Below, piece by piece: positions 25,634 to 33,961 of a stretch of 47,483 nucleotides of DNA (position 1 is its first letter; each line of letters begins with the position of its first letter). A program made the translations under genes and the position numbers. Location: assembly GCF_018614525.1 (NCBI RefSeq), contig NZ_JAGGOL010000098.1:1-47483 (forward strand). Direction: 5' to 3'. This stretch comes from Streptomyces sp. ISL-11 (GTDB lineage Bacteria > Actinomycetota > Actinomycetes > Streptomycetales > Streptomycetaceae). The notes under the pieces are model-generated. The model searched no databases. It was not told the DNA's origin and saw only the letters and a program-made list of their open reading frames with translations.

Positions 25634-26407
25634 TCACTCCCAGCGGAAGAGGCGGCCCGCCGCCCCCAGGCCCAGCACGGCCCAGCCGGCCAGGATGCCC
25701 AGGTCCGCCCACGGCATGGCGGCGCCGTCCCGCAGCACGTCGCGCAGCCCGTCCGAGAGCGCCGAGATCGGCAGCAGTTCCAGTACGGTCCGCGCCGCGT
25801 CCGGGAACTTCTCCAGCGGCACGATCACCCCGCCGCCCACCAGCAGCAGCAGGAAGACGAGGTTCGCGGCGGCGAGCGTGACCTCGGCCTTGAGGGTGCC
25901 CGCCATCAGCAGCCCGAGGCCGGAGAACGCCGCCGTCCCCAGGAGGAGCAGCAGCACGACGGCGAAGGGGTTGCCGTGCGGCGACCAGCCCAGCGCGAAG
26001 GCGATCACCGTCAGCAGCGCGATCTGGAGGACCTCGGTGACCAGCACGGAGCAGGTCTTGGCGGCCATCAGCCCCGTACGGGGCAGCGGGGACGCGGCGA
26101 GCCGCTTGAGCACGCCGTAGCGCCGCTCGAAGCCGGTCGCGATGGCCTGCCCGGTGAACGCCGTGGACATCACGGCCAGCGCCAGCACGCCGGGGGCCAG
26201 GAAGTCGACGGCCTTGCCCTCGCCGGTGTCGACGATGTCGACGGCGCTGAAGAGGACCAGCAGCAGGGTGGGGATGACGACGGTCAGCAGGAGCTGCTCG
26301 CCGTTGCGCAGCAGCATCCGCGTCTCCAGCGCGGCCTGGGCCCGGATCATCCGGGACAGGGGCGCGGCGCCGGGGTCGGGAGTGAAGGTCCCGGAGGTGG
26401 TGGTCAT
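25634..26407 (-). CDS. ABC-2 type transporter permease
   Basis: Membrane subunit of a DrrB-like ABC-2 exporter. The 257-residue product has an N-terminal cytoplasmic stretch and six predicted membrane helices. It also has the typical ERRYGVLKRLAASPLPR coupling loop and the late LLPISALSDGLRDVL segment. It is the second gene after the ATPase. ATG 26407-26405 is preceded by AAGGAG, and this ribosome-binding site lies inside a duplicated copy of the ATPase 3' end. The position beside ctaA and suf is conserved in mycobacteria. The substrate is unknown; a link to haem or redox metabolism is only a neighbourhood inference. Confidence 0.9.
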   Translation of the reverse strand: MTTTSGTFTPDPGAAPLSRMIRAQAALETRMLLRNGEQLLLTVVIPTLLLVLFSAVDIVDTGEGKAVDFLAPGVLALAVMSTAFTGQAIATGFERRYGVLKRLAASPLPRTGLMAAKTCSVLVTEVLQIALLTVIAFALGWSPHGNPFAVVLLLLLGTAAFSGLGLLMAGTLKAEVTLAAANLVFLLLLVGGGVIVPLEKFPDAARTVLELLPISALSDGLRDVLRDGAAMPWADLGILAGWAVLGLGAAGRLFRWE

Positions 26408-26541
26408 CCGCGCAGCTCCTTACCGGTCAGCTCAAGGCTGCGGTCCTCCGGGGGGCAACCCCCGGACCCCCGGCCGGTCCGTGCGTACCCGGTCGTCATC
26501 ACCGCAGCTCCTTACCGGTCAGCTCAAGAAAGACGTCCTCC
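26403..26541. repeat. duplicated ATPase-permease junction with GC hairpin between the copies
   Basis: Segment 26403-26449 repeats 26495-26541 at an offset of 92 bp, about 40 of 47 bases identical. A run of 23 bases (AGCTCCTTACC...GCTCAAG) is perfect. The copy near 26500 is the real end of the ATPase gene (LELTGKELR, stop) and includes a TGATGAC stop-start overlap. The copy at 26403 supplies the ribosome-binding site and ATG of the permease. Between them lies a perfect 7-bp hairpin (26448-26454 with 26459-26465). A 31-codon frame (26499 to 26404, minus strand) links the two genes. Confidence 0.75.
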
Positions 26542-27458
26542 AGCGTGTGCCGCTCCACGGCGATGCGGTCCGGCATGACGCCGTGCTGGGCGCACCAGGT
26601 GGTGACGGTCGCCAGCAGCTGCGGGTCGATCTTGCCGGTGACCCGGTACGTGCCCGGGGTCAGCTCGACCGCGGCGGAGCCGGCGGGCAGGGCCTTGAGG
26701 AGGGAGACGAGGTCCAGGCCCGGGCGGCCGCCGAAGCGGAGCGTGTTCTCGGCGCCGCCCCGGCACAGCTCCTCGGGTCCGCCCTGGGCGATGACCTTGC
26801 CGCTGTCGATGATGGCGACGTCGTCCGCCAGCGCCTCGGCCTCGTCCATGTAGTGCGTGGTGAGCACGACGGTGACGCCGTCGGCGCGCAGCTCGCGCAC
26901 CAGGTCCCAGGTGGCGCGCCGGGCCTGCGGGTCCAGGCCGGCGGTCGGCTCGTCGAGGAAGACCAGTTCCGGGCGGCCGACGACGGCCATGGCGAGGGCC
27001 AGGCGCTGCTGCTGGCCGCCGGACAGCCGCCGGTAGGCGGTGCGGCCGCAGCCGCCGAGGCCGAGCCGCTCGATCAGGGCGTCGACGTCGAGGGGGTGGG
27101 CGTGCAGGGTCGCGGTGTGGCGGAGCATCTCCTCGGCGCGGGCGCCGGGGTAGACGCCGCCGCTCTGCAGCATCACGCCGATCCGCGGCCGCAGCGCGGC
27201 GGCGTCGGCGACGGGGTCGAGGCCGAGCACCCGGACCGTCCCGGCGTCGGGCCGGCGGTAGCCCTCACAGGTCTCGATGGTGGTGGTCTTACCGGCGCCG
27301 TTGGGGCCGAGGACGGCGGTCACGGAGCCGCGGGCGACGGACAGGTCGAGCCCGTCGGCAGCGGCCTTGGGCCCGTACCGCTTCACCAGGCCGTGGATCT
27401 CGACCGCGGGCTCTCGGCCGGAGGGCCGGGGGGCTTCCCCCGGGGAGACGCTGCGCAT
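26499..27458 (-). CDS. ABC transporter ATP-binding protein (DrrA-like)
   Basis: ATPase subunit of an ABC-2 exporter. The 319-residue product has Walker A GPNGAGKT at 51-58, the signature YRRLSGGQQQRLALAMA, Walker B VFLDEPTAGLDP, and the switch histidine in VLTTHYMDEAEALADD. A DrrA-type C-terminal extension of about 80 residues ends DVFLELTGKELR. TAGACT ends 7 nt before the ATG and no Shine-Dalgarno sequence is visible, so translation may be leaderless. It is divergent from sufR across 172 bp and followed by its permease. Confidence 0.93.
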   Translation of the reverse strand: MRSVSPGEAPRPSGREPAVEIHGLVKRYGPKAAADGLDLSVARGSVTAVLGPNGAGKTTTIETCEGYRRPDAGTVRVLGLDPVADAAALRPRIGVMLQSGGVYPGARAEEMLRHTATLHAHPLDVDALIERLGLGGCGRTAYRRLSGGQQQRLALAMAVVGRPELVFLDEPTAGLDPQARRATWDLVRELRADGVTVVLTTHYMDEAEALADDVAIIDSGKVIAQGGPEELCRGGAENTLRFGGRPGLDLVSLLKALPAGSAAVELTPGTYRVTGKIDPQLLATVTTWCAQHGVMPDRIAVERHTLEDVFLELTGKELR

Positions 27459-27465
27459 GGCGGGA

Positions 27466-27471
27466 AGTCTA
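27466..27471 (-). promoter_or_regulatory. ABC operon -10 box (leaderless arrangement)
   Basis: On the minus strand TAGACT ends 7 nt before the ATG at 27458-27456. The same hexamer serves the RbpA-family gene. The -35 region is poor. Confidence 0.45.
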
Positions 27472-27594
27472 CGAACCCCGGGGCGCCGCGAACCCCGCCG
27501 GGGGGTCGCGGACCGGCCACCTCAAGTGATCTTGACCGTGGCGGTTAGGTGACCCTTAGTGATCGAGGACACCGCCGGGTGATCCGGTCGAGGC

Positions 27595-27631
27595 TTGTCG
27601 CTCTCTCGGTAATTACGCAACAATGGTGTTG
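27595..27631 (+). promoter_or_regulatory. suf operon promoter with SufR-type operator
   Basis: TTGTCG (27595-27600), 18-bp spacer and AACAAT (27619-27624) form a plausible promoter. Its transcript would start at the GTG of sufR (27631), so it would be leaderless. The perfect 14-bp palindrome CAACAATGGTGTTG (27618-27631) covers the -10 and the start point. It fits the CAAC-N6-GTTG motif that I recall being reported for SufR of Streptomyces avermitilis. A more distal TTGACC (27532) with CTTAGT (27555) could be a second promoter. Confidence 0.75.
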
Positions 27632-28473
27632 TGAAATACGCGAGCGAGGCTCCGCAGGACCCCGCGGCCCGGACGGCCGCCGGGGCCGAGGCGCCTGCCC
27701 GCGAGCTCGCGAGCGGTCCCGTCCGCGAGGAGGAGCGCGCCCACGACGAGCAGCGCGGCACACGCAACCGCGTCGCCCGGTCCATCCTCGATCACGGTCC
27801 GTCGACCGCCGCCGAGCTGGCCGAGCGCCTGGAGCTCACCCAGGCCGCCGTCCGCCGCCACCTCGACACCCTCGTCTCCGAGGGCGTCGTCGAGCCCCGC
27901 GAGAAGCGGATCTACGGCGCCCGTACGCGCGGCCGCCCGGCCAAGGCCTTCGCGCTCACCGACTGCGGCCGGGACGCCTTCGACCAGGCGTACGACAAGC
28001 TCGCCGGGGACGCCATGCGCTGGATCGCGCAGGCGGCCGGCGGGGGCGAGATGGGCGAGGCGGCGGTCGCCGCGTTCGCCCGCGCCCGGATGGCCGCCCA
28101 GGCCGAGGGGTACCGCAAGGCCCTGGAGGCGTTGCCGGAAGGGGCGACCGAATCCCGCGCGGAGGCCCTTGCCCGGGCATTGACCGAGGACGGGTACGCT
28201 GCTACGGCGCGTAGCGCACCGGTCGGCGAACAGCTCTGCCAGCACCACTGCCCGGTCGCCCATGTCGCCGAGCAGTTCCCGCAGCTGTGCGAGGCGGAGA
28301 CCGAGGTCTTCTCCCGCCTGCTCGGGACCCATGTGCAGCGTCTTGCCACCATCGCCCACGGTGACGGGGTGTGCACGACGTTCATTCCGCGCAGCACGGA
28401 CCGCGGCTCGGAAGAGCGCACCACCAAGACCACCACAGCATCCGCCAGCACGGCCGGGAGGAACCCCGCATGA
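27631..28473 (+). CDS. sufR: iron-sulphur cluster-sensing repressor SufR
   Basis: DeoR/ArsR-like winged-helix repressor that binds an Fe-S cluster and represses the suf operon when clusters are sufficient. The 280-residue product has the helix-turn-helix at about 58-90 (STAAELAERLELTQAAVRRH, then LDTLVSEGVVE) and a wing with RTRGRPAKAFALT. The C-terminal sensor region has cysteines C203, C207, C220 and C248. The GTG start at 27631 sits on the last base of its own operator, and no Shine-Dalgarno sequence is present. The C-terminus is an Arg/Thr/Ser-rich tail. It overlaps sufB by 4 nt (ATGA), so the repressor and machinery are co-translated. Confidence 0.94.
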   Translation: MKYASEAPQDPAARTAAGAEAPARELASGPVREEERAHDEQRGTRNRVARSILDHGPSTAAELAERLELTQAAVRRHLDTLVSEGVVEPREKRIYGARTRGRPAKAFALTDCGRDAFDQAYDKLAGDAMRWIAQAAGGGEMGEAAVAAFARARMAAQAEGYRKALEALPEGATESRAEALARALTEDGYAATARSAPVGEQLCQHHCPVAHVAEQFPQLCEAETEVFSRLLGTHVQRLATIAHGDGVCTTFIPRSTDRGSEERTTKTTTASASTAGRNPA

Positions 28474-29891
28474 CTCTCCCCACGGAGACTGCCCACCCTG
28501 AGCTCGAAGGTCTGGGCACGTACGAATACGGCTGGGCCGACTCCGATGTGGCCGGTGCCACGGCCAAGCGAGGCCTCTCCGAGGACGTCGTCCGCGACAT
28601 CTCGGCCAAGAAGTCCGAGCCGGAGTGGATGCTCAAGCTGCGTCTGAAGGGTCTGAAGCTCTTCGAGAAGAAGCCCATGCCGACCTGGGGCTCCGACCTC
28701 ACCGGCATCGACTTCGACAACATCAAGTACTTCGTGCGCTCCACCGAGAAGCAGGCCGCTTCCTGGGAGGAACTGCCCGAGGACATCAAGAACACCTACG
28801 ACAAGCTGGGCATCCCCGAGGCCGAGAAGCAGCGTCTCGTCGCCGGTGTCGCCGCCCAGTACGAGTCCGAGGTCGTCTACCACCAGATCCGCGAGGACCT
28901 GGAGGAGCAGGGCGTCCTCTTCCTGGACACCGACACCGCGCTCAAGGAGCACCCGGAGATCTTCCAGGAGTACTTCGGCACGGTCATCCCGGTCGGCGAC
29001 AACAAGTTCGCCTCGCTGAACACCGCCGTGTGGTCCGGCGGCTCCTTCATCTACGTACCGCCGGGCGTCCACGTCGACATCCCGCTCCAGGCCTACTTCC
29101 GTATCAACACGGAGAACATGGGCCAGTTCGAGCGGACGCTGATCATCGTCGACGAGAACGCCTACGTGCACTACGTCGAGGGCTGCACCGCCCCGATCTA
29201 TTCCTCCGACTCGCTGCACAGCGCCGTCGTGGAGATCATCGTCAAGAAGGGCGGCCGCTGCCGCTACACGACGATCCAGAACTGGTCGAACAACGTCTAC
29301 AACCTGGTCACCAAGCGCGCCGTGGCCTACGAGGGCGCGACCATGGAGTGGGTCGACGGCAACATCGGCTCCAAGGTGACGATGAAGTACCCGGCCGTCT
29401 ACCTGATGGGCGAGCACGCCAAGGGCGAGACCCTCTCCATCGCCTTCTCCGGCGAGGGCCAGCACCAGGACGCCGGCGCCAAGATGGTCCACATGGCACC
29501 GAACACCTCCTCCAACATCGTCTCCAAGTCGGTGGCGCGAGGCGGCGGCCGCACCTCCTACCGCGGCCTGATCGAGATCGGCGAGGGCGCCCACGGCTCC
29601 AAGTCGAACGTGCTCTGCGACGCCCTGCTGGTGGACACCATCTCCCGGTCGGACACCTACCCCTACGTCGACGTCCGCGAGGACGACGTCTCCATGGGCC
29701 ACGAGGCGACCGTCTCCAAGGTCAGCGACGACCAGCTCTTCTACCTGATGAGCCGCGGTCTGACCGAGTTCGAGGCCATGGCGATGATCGTGCGCGGCTT
29801 CGTCGAGCCGATCGCCCGTGAGCTGCCGATGGAGTACGCCCTGGAGCTCAACCGGCTGATCGAGCTGCAGATGGAAGGCGCGGTCGGCTGA
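28470..29891 (+). CDS. sufB: Fe-S cluster assembly protein SufB
   Basis: Scaffold subunit of the SufBCD complex, where the nascent Fe-S cluster is built. The 473-residue product has the family pattern FDNIKYFVRSTEKQ, PVGDNKFASLNTAVWSGGSF, YVPPGVHVDIPLQ, HYVEGCTAPIYSSDSLH and the late RSDTYPYVDV...GHEATVSKVSDDQLFYLMSRG. ATG 28470 overlaps the sufR stop and follows GGGAGGAA. The 60-nt gap before sufD is the largest in the upper operon. Confidence 0.97.
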   Translation: MTLPTETAHPELEGLGTYEYGWADSDVAGATAKRGLSEDVVRDISAKKSEPEWMLKLRLKGLKLFEKKPMPTWGSDLTGIDFDNIKYFVRSTEKQAASWEELPEDIKNTYDKLGIPEAEKQRLVAGVAAQYESEVVYHQIREDLEEQGVLFLDTDTALKEHPEIFQEYFGTVIPVGDNKFASLNTAVWSGGSFIYVPPGVHVDIPLQAYFRINTENMGQFERTLIIVDENAYVHYVEGCTAPIYSSDSLHSAVVEIIVKKGGRCRYTTIQNWSNNVYNLVTKRAVAYEGATMEWVDGNIGSKVTMKYPAVYLMGEHAKGETLSIAFSGEGQHQDAGAKMVHMAPNTSSNIVSKSVARGGGRTSYRGLIEIGEGAHGSKSNVLCDALLVDTISRSDTYPYVDVREDDVSMGHEATVSKVSDDQLFYLMSRGLTEFEAMAMIVRGFVEPIARELPMEYALELNRLIELQMEGAVG

Positions 29892-29951
29892 TCCCCGCCC
29901 CCCGTCCCGCAGCGACCCCTTTTGTGACAGGAAGAGAGCACGACGACAGCC

Positions 29952-31133
29952 ATGGCTGACAACACTCCCGCCGGCAGCACGACCGACGGCGCCATCCAGG
30001 TGGGTGGGCCGCAGCAGCCCATCGACGCCCGGGTCAGCGCCCCCGCCTCGTACGACGTCGCGGACTTCCCCGTCCCGCACGGCCGCGAGGAGGAGTGGCG
30101 GTTCACCCCGCTGGCGCGCCTCCGCGGTCTGCACGACGGCACCGCCGTGGCGAACGGCGGTGGCGTCAAGGTCGAGGTGACCGCCCCCGAGGGCGTCATC
30201 GTCGAGACCGTCGGCCGGGAGGACGCCCGCCTCGGCCGCGCCGGCAAGCCGGTCGACCGGGTCGCCGCCCAGGCGTACAGCTCCTTCGAGAAGGCCTCGG
30301 TCGTCTCCATCCCCAAGGACATGGTGCTCACCGAGCCCGTCCGGATCGCCGTGCACGGCGAGGGCGGTGTCGCCTACGGCCACCAGGTCGTGGAGATCGG
30401 CGCCTTCGCCGAGGCCGTCGTCGTCCTCGACCACACCGGTGACGCCACGCTCGCCGCCAACGTCGAGTACCTGATCGGCGACGGCGCCAAGCTCACCGTC
30501 GTCTCGGTCCAGGACTGGGACGCCACCGCGGTGCACGCCGCCCAGCACACCGCGCTGGTCGGCCGCGACGCCTCCTTCAAGTCCGTGATCGTCACCTTCG
30601 GCGGCGACCTGGTCCGCCTGCACCCCCGGGTCGTCTACGCCGCCCCCGGCGGCGAGGCCGAGCTCTACGGCCTGTACTTCACCGACAAGGGCCAGCACCA
30701 GGAGCACCGCCTCTTCGTCGACCACGACACCCCGCACTGCCGCAGCAACGTCGCCTACAAGGGCGCGCTGCAGGGCCAGGACGCCCACGCCGTCTGGATC
30801 GGCGACGTGCTCATCCGCGCCGCGGCCGAGGGCACCGACACCTACGAGCTCAACCGCAACCTCGTCCTCACCGACGGCGCGCGGGTCGACTCGGTCCCCA
30901 ACCTGGAGATCGAGACCGGCGAGATCGTCGGCGCCGGCCACGCCTCGGCCACCGGCCGCTTCGACGACGAGCAGCTCTTCTACCTGATGGCCCGCGGCAT
31001 CCCCGCCGACGAGGCCCGCCGGCTGGTCGTCCGCGGCTTCTTCGCCGAGCTCGTCCAGCAGATCGGGCTCCCGGACCTGGAGGAGCGCCTCATCACCAAG
31101 ATCGAGGCCGAGCTGGAAGCGTCGGTGGCATGA
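29952..31133 (+). CDS. sufD: Fe-S cluster assembly protein SufD
   Basis: Beta-helix partner of SufB in the SufBCD scaffold. The 393-residue product keeps the N-terminal GREEEWRFTPL, a central parallel beta-helix, HTDTPHCRSN-type sequence (here VDHDTPHCRSNVAYKGAL), and the C-terminal SATGRFDDEQLFYLMARGI shared with SufB. ATG 29952 has only a distant purine-rich AGGAAGAGAG, so its translation may depend on coupling from sufB. It overlaps the Rieske gene by 4 nt. Confidence 0.96.
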   Translation: MADNTPAGSTTDGAIQVGGPQQPIDARVSAPASYDVADFPVPHGREEEWRFTPLARLRGLHDGTAVANGGGVKVEVTAPEGVIVETVGREDARLGRAGKPVDRVAAQAYSSFEKASVVSIPKDMVLTEPVRIAVHGEGGVAYGHQVVEIGAFAEAVVVLDHTGDATLAANVEYLIGDGAKLTVVSVQDWDATAVHAAQHTALVGRDASFKSVIVTFGGDLVRLHPRVVYAAPGGEAELYGLYFTDKGQHQEHRLFVDHDTPHCRSNVAYKGALQGQDAHAVWIGDVLIRAAAEGTDTYELNRNLVLTDGARVDSVPNLEIETGEIVGAGHASATGRFDDEQLFYLMARGIPADEARRLVVRGFFAELVQQIGLPDLEERLITKIEAELEASVA

Positions 31134-31456
31134 GCGAGACCACGTTCGTCCGCGTCTGCGGGCTGAGTGAGCTGGAGGACGACACGCCCAAGCGCGTGGA
31201 GCTCGACGGCACACCGGTCGCGCTCGTACGGACCGAGGGCGAGGTGTTCGCCATCAACGACATCTGTTCCCACGCGAACGTCTCGCTGTCCGAGGGCGAG
31301 GTGGAGGACTGCGCCATCGAGTGCTGGCTGCACGGCTCCAGTTTCGACCTGCGCACCGGAAAGCCCTCCGGTCTGCCCGCCACGCGCCCCGTCCCCGTAT
31401 ACCCCGTCAAGATCGAAGGGGACGACGTGCTCGTCTCCGTCACCCAGGAGTCCTGA
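31130..31456 (+). CDS. Rieske-type [2Fe-2S] ferredoxin in the suf operon
   Basis: A small soluble non-haem-oxygenase-type ferredoxin of 108 residues. The cluster ligands are visible as C46-x-H48 (CSHAN) and C65-x2-H68 (CWLHG), with SFDLRTGKP after the second pair as in Rieske ferredoxins of dioxygenase systems. It has no signal or membrane segment. It overlaps sufD (ATGA) and lies 7 nt before sufC, so it is made with the Suf machinery. It may supply electrons for cluster assembly or be an early client. The mycobacterial suf operon lacks it as far as I recall. Confidence 0.9.
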   Translation: MSETTFVRVCGLSELEDDTPKRVELDGTPVALVRTEGEVFAINDICSHANVSLSEGEVEDCAIECWLHGSSFDLRTGKPSGLPATRPVPVYPVKIEGDDVLVSVTQES

Positions 31457-31463
31457 GTTCCCC

Positions 31464-32231
31464 ATGGCAACGCTTGAGATCCACGACCTGCACGTCTCCG
31501 TCGAGGCCGAGAACGGCCCCCGCGAGATCCTCAAGGGCGTCGACCTGACCGTGAAGCAGGGCGAGACCCACGCCATCATGGGCCCCAACGGCTCCGGCAA
31601 GTCGACCCTGGCGTACTCCCTCGCGGGTCACCCCAAGTACACGATCACCGGCGGCACCGTCACCCTCGACGGCGAGGACGTCCTGGAGATGTCCGTCGAC
31701 GAGCGCGCCCGGGCCGGCGTCTTCCTCGCCATGCAGTACCCGGTCGAGGTCCCCGGCGTCTCGGTCTCCAACTTCCTGCGCACCTCCGCCACCGCCATCC
31801 GCGGCGAGGCCCCCAAGCTGCGCACCTGGGTGAAGGAGGTCAAGGAGGCCATGGAGCGACTCCACATGGACTCCTCCTTCGCCGAGCGCAACGTCAACGA
31901 GGGCTTCTCCGGCGGTGAGAAGAAGCGCCACGAGATCCTCCAGCTGGAGCTCCTCAAGCCGAAGATCGCGATCCTCGACGAGACCGACTCCGGTCTGGAC
32001 GTCGACGCGCTGCGCCAGGTCTCCGAGGGCGTCAACCGCGTCCGCGAGACCGGCGAGGTCGGCACCCTGCTGATCACGCACTACACGCGCATCCTGCGCT
32101 ACATCAAGCCCGACTTCGTCCACGTCTTCTCGAACGGCCGCATCGTCGAGTCCGGCGGCGCCGAGCTCGCCGACAAGCTCGAGAACGAGGGCTACGAGGC
32201 ATACCAGACGAAGGGCGGCGTCACCGCGTGA
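31464..32231 (+). CDS. sufC: Fe-S cluster assembly ATPase SufC
   Basis: ABC-type ATPase that drives SufB-SufD rearrangement during cluster assembly. The 255-residue product has Walker A GPNGSGKST at 40-48, VFLAMQYPVEVPGVS, the unusual SufC signature FSGGEKKRHEILQ, Walker B IAILDETDSGLDVDAL and the switch region LLITHYTRIL. ATG 31464 uses AGGAG at the end of the Rieske gene. The sufS GTG overlaps its stop (GTGA). Confidence 0.97.
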   Translation: MATLEIHDLHVSVEAENGPREILKGVDLTVKQGETHAIMGPNGSGKSTLAYSLAGHPKYTITGGTVTLDGEDVLEMSVDERARAGVFLAMQYPVEVPGVSVSNFLRTSATAIRGEAPKLRTWVKEVKEAMERLHMDSSFAERNVNEGFSGGEKKRHEILQLELLKPKIAILDETDSGLDVDALRQVSEGVNRVRETGEVGTLLITHYTRILRYIKPDFVHVFSNGRIVESGGAELADKLENEGYEAYQTKGGVTA

Positions 32232-33484
32232 CCATACTGCCGGGCCTCCTCGACACCGACACGATCCGTAAGGACTTCCCGATCCTGGACCGTACGGTCC
32301 ACGACGGCAAGAAGATCGTCTATCTGGACTCCGCGGCCACCTCGCAGAAGCCGCGCCAGGTGCTCGACGCGCTGAACGCGTACTACGAGCGGCACAACGC
32401 CAATGTCCACCGCGGCGTGTACACGATCGCCGAGGAGGCCACGGCGCTGTACGAGGGCGCGCGCGACAAGGTCGCCGCCTTCATCAACGCGCCGAGCCGC
32501 GACGAGGTGATCTTCACCAAGAACGCCTCCGAGTCGCTCAACCTCGTGGCCAACATGCTCGGCTGGGCCGACGAGCCCTACCGCGTGGACCACGAGACCG
32601 AGATCGTCATCACGGAGATGGAGCACCACTCCAACATCGTGCCGTGGCAGCTGCTCTCGCAGCGCACCGGCGCGAAGCTGAAGTGGTTCGGCCTCACCGA
32701 CGACGGCCGCCTCGACCTGTCCAACATCGACGAGATCATCACCGAGAAGACCAAGGTCGTCTCGTTCGTGCTGGTCTCGAACATCATGGGCACGATCAAC
32801 CCGGTCGAGGCGATCGTCCGCCGCGCCCAGGAGGTCGGCGCGCTGGTCGTCGTCGACGCCTCCCAGGCCGCCCCGCACATGGTGCTGGACGTCCAGGCGC
32901 TCCAGGCCGACTTCGTGGCCTTCACCGGCCACAAGATGTGCGGTCCGACGGGCATCGGCGTGCTGTGGGGACGCCAGGAGCTCCTGGAGGACCTGCCGCC
33001 CTTCCTCGGCGGCGGCGAGATGATCGAGACCGTCTCGATGCACTCCTCGACCTACGCCCCGGCGCCGCACAAGTTCGAGGCCGGTACGCCCCCGATCGCC
33101 CAGGCCGTCGGCCTCGGTGCCGCGGTGGACTACCTCTCGGCGATCGGCATGGAGAACATCGCCCGCCACGAGCACGCGATCACCGAATACGCGGTGCGCC
33201 GTCTCCAGGAGGTCCCCGACCTGCGGATCATCGGCCCGACGACGGCCGAGGACCGCGGCGCGACCATCTCCTTCACGCTCGGTGACATCCACCCGCACGA
33301 CGTGGGCCAGGTCCTCGACGAGCAGGGCATCGCGGTCCGGGTCGGCCACCACTGCGCACGGCCGGTCTGCCTCCGGTACGGAATTCCCGCGACCACGCGA
33401 GCGTCGTTCTATCTGTACTCCACCCCCGGCGAGGTCGACGCGCTGGTCGAGGGCCTGGAGCACGTACGGAACTTCTTCGGCTGA
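32228..33484 (+). CDS. sufS: cysteine desulphurase SufS
   Basis: PLP enzyme (class V aminotransferase fold) that takes sulphur from cysteine for cluster assembly. The 418-residue product has the PLP Schiff-base lysine K236 in FTGHKMCGPTG, the aspartate in VVVDASQAAPH, and the catalytic cysteine C376 in RVGHHCARPVC. The short loop around C376 is the type II (SufS) pattern, which needs a SufU or SufE partner, and sufU lies next. GTG start overlaps sufC. Confidence 0.97.
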   Translation: MTILPGLLDTDTIRKDFPILDRTVHDGKKIVYLDSAATSQKPRQVLDALNAYYERHNANVHRGVYTIAEEATALYEGARDKVAAFINAPSRDEVIFTKNASESLNLVANMLGWADEPYRVDHETEIVITEMEHHSNIVPWQLLSQRTGAKLKWFGLTDDGRLDLSNIDEIITEKTKVVSFVLVSNIMGTINPVEAIVRRAQEVGALVVVDASQAAPHMVLDVQALQADFVAFTGHKMCGPTGIGVLWGRQELLEDLPPFLGGGEMIETVSMHSSTYAPAPHKFEAGTPPIAQAVGLGAAVDYLSAIGMENIARHEHAITEYAVRRLQEVPDLRIIGPTTAEDRGATISFTLGDIHPHDVGQVLDEQGIAVRVGHHCARPVCLRYGIPATTRASFYLYSTPGEVDALVEGLEHVRNFFG

Positions 33485-33505
33485 CACGGACGAGGGCTGC
33501 TGACT

Positions 33506-33961
33506 GTGAAGCTTGATTCGATGTACCAGGACGTCATCCTGGACCACTACAAGCACCCGCACGGCCGGGGCTTGCGGGCCGGCGACGCCGAGGTGCACCA
33601 CGTCAACCCGACGTGCGGCGACGAGATCACGCTGCGGGTGCGGCTCGCGGGCGAGACCATCGAGGACGTCTCGTACGAGGGCCAGGGCTGTTCCATCAGC
33701 CAGGCCAGCGCCTCGGTGCTCAATGAGCTGCTGGTCGGCAAGGGCCTCGGCGAGGCGCGCCGGATCCAGGAGACCTTCCTGGAGCTGATGCAGTCCAAGG
33801 GCAAGCTGGAGCCGGACGACGAGATGGAGGAGGTGCTGGAGGACGCCGTGGCGTTCGCCGGCGTCTCCAAGTACCCGGCACGCGTGAAGTGCGCGCTGCT
33901 GAGCTGGATGGCGTGGAAGGACGCGACGGCGCAGGCGCTGTCCGAAGGGAAGACCGCATGA
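33506..33961 (+). CDS. sufU: sulphur transfer protein SufU
   Basis: Zinc-containing sulphur acceptor for SufS. The 151-residue product has C37 and D39 in NPTCGDE, C62 in GQGCSISQASAS and C129 in ARVKCALLSW: the three cysteines and one aspartate of SufU rather than IscU. The GTG at 33506 gives MKLDSMYQDVILDHYKHP; ATG 33521 is a weaker alternative. It overlaps the next gene by 4 nt (ATGA). Confidence 0.96.
   Translation: MKLDSMYQDVILDHYKHPHGRGLRAGDAEVHHVNPTCGDEITLRVRLAGETIEDVSYEGQGCSISQASASVLNELLVGKGLGEARRIQETFLELMQSKGKLEPDDEMEEVLEDAVAFAGVSKYPARVKCALLSWMAWKDATAQALSEGKTA

Noticed and set aside
27912..31214. 1100-codon open frame on the minus strand opposite sufR-sufB-sufD
   Set aside because: Antisense shadow of three well-recognised genes, with repetitive low-complexity composition and no plausible start context.
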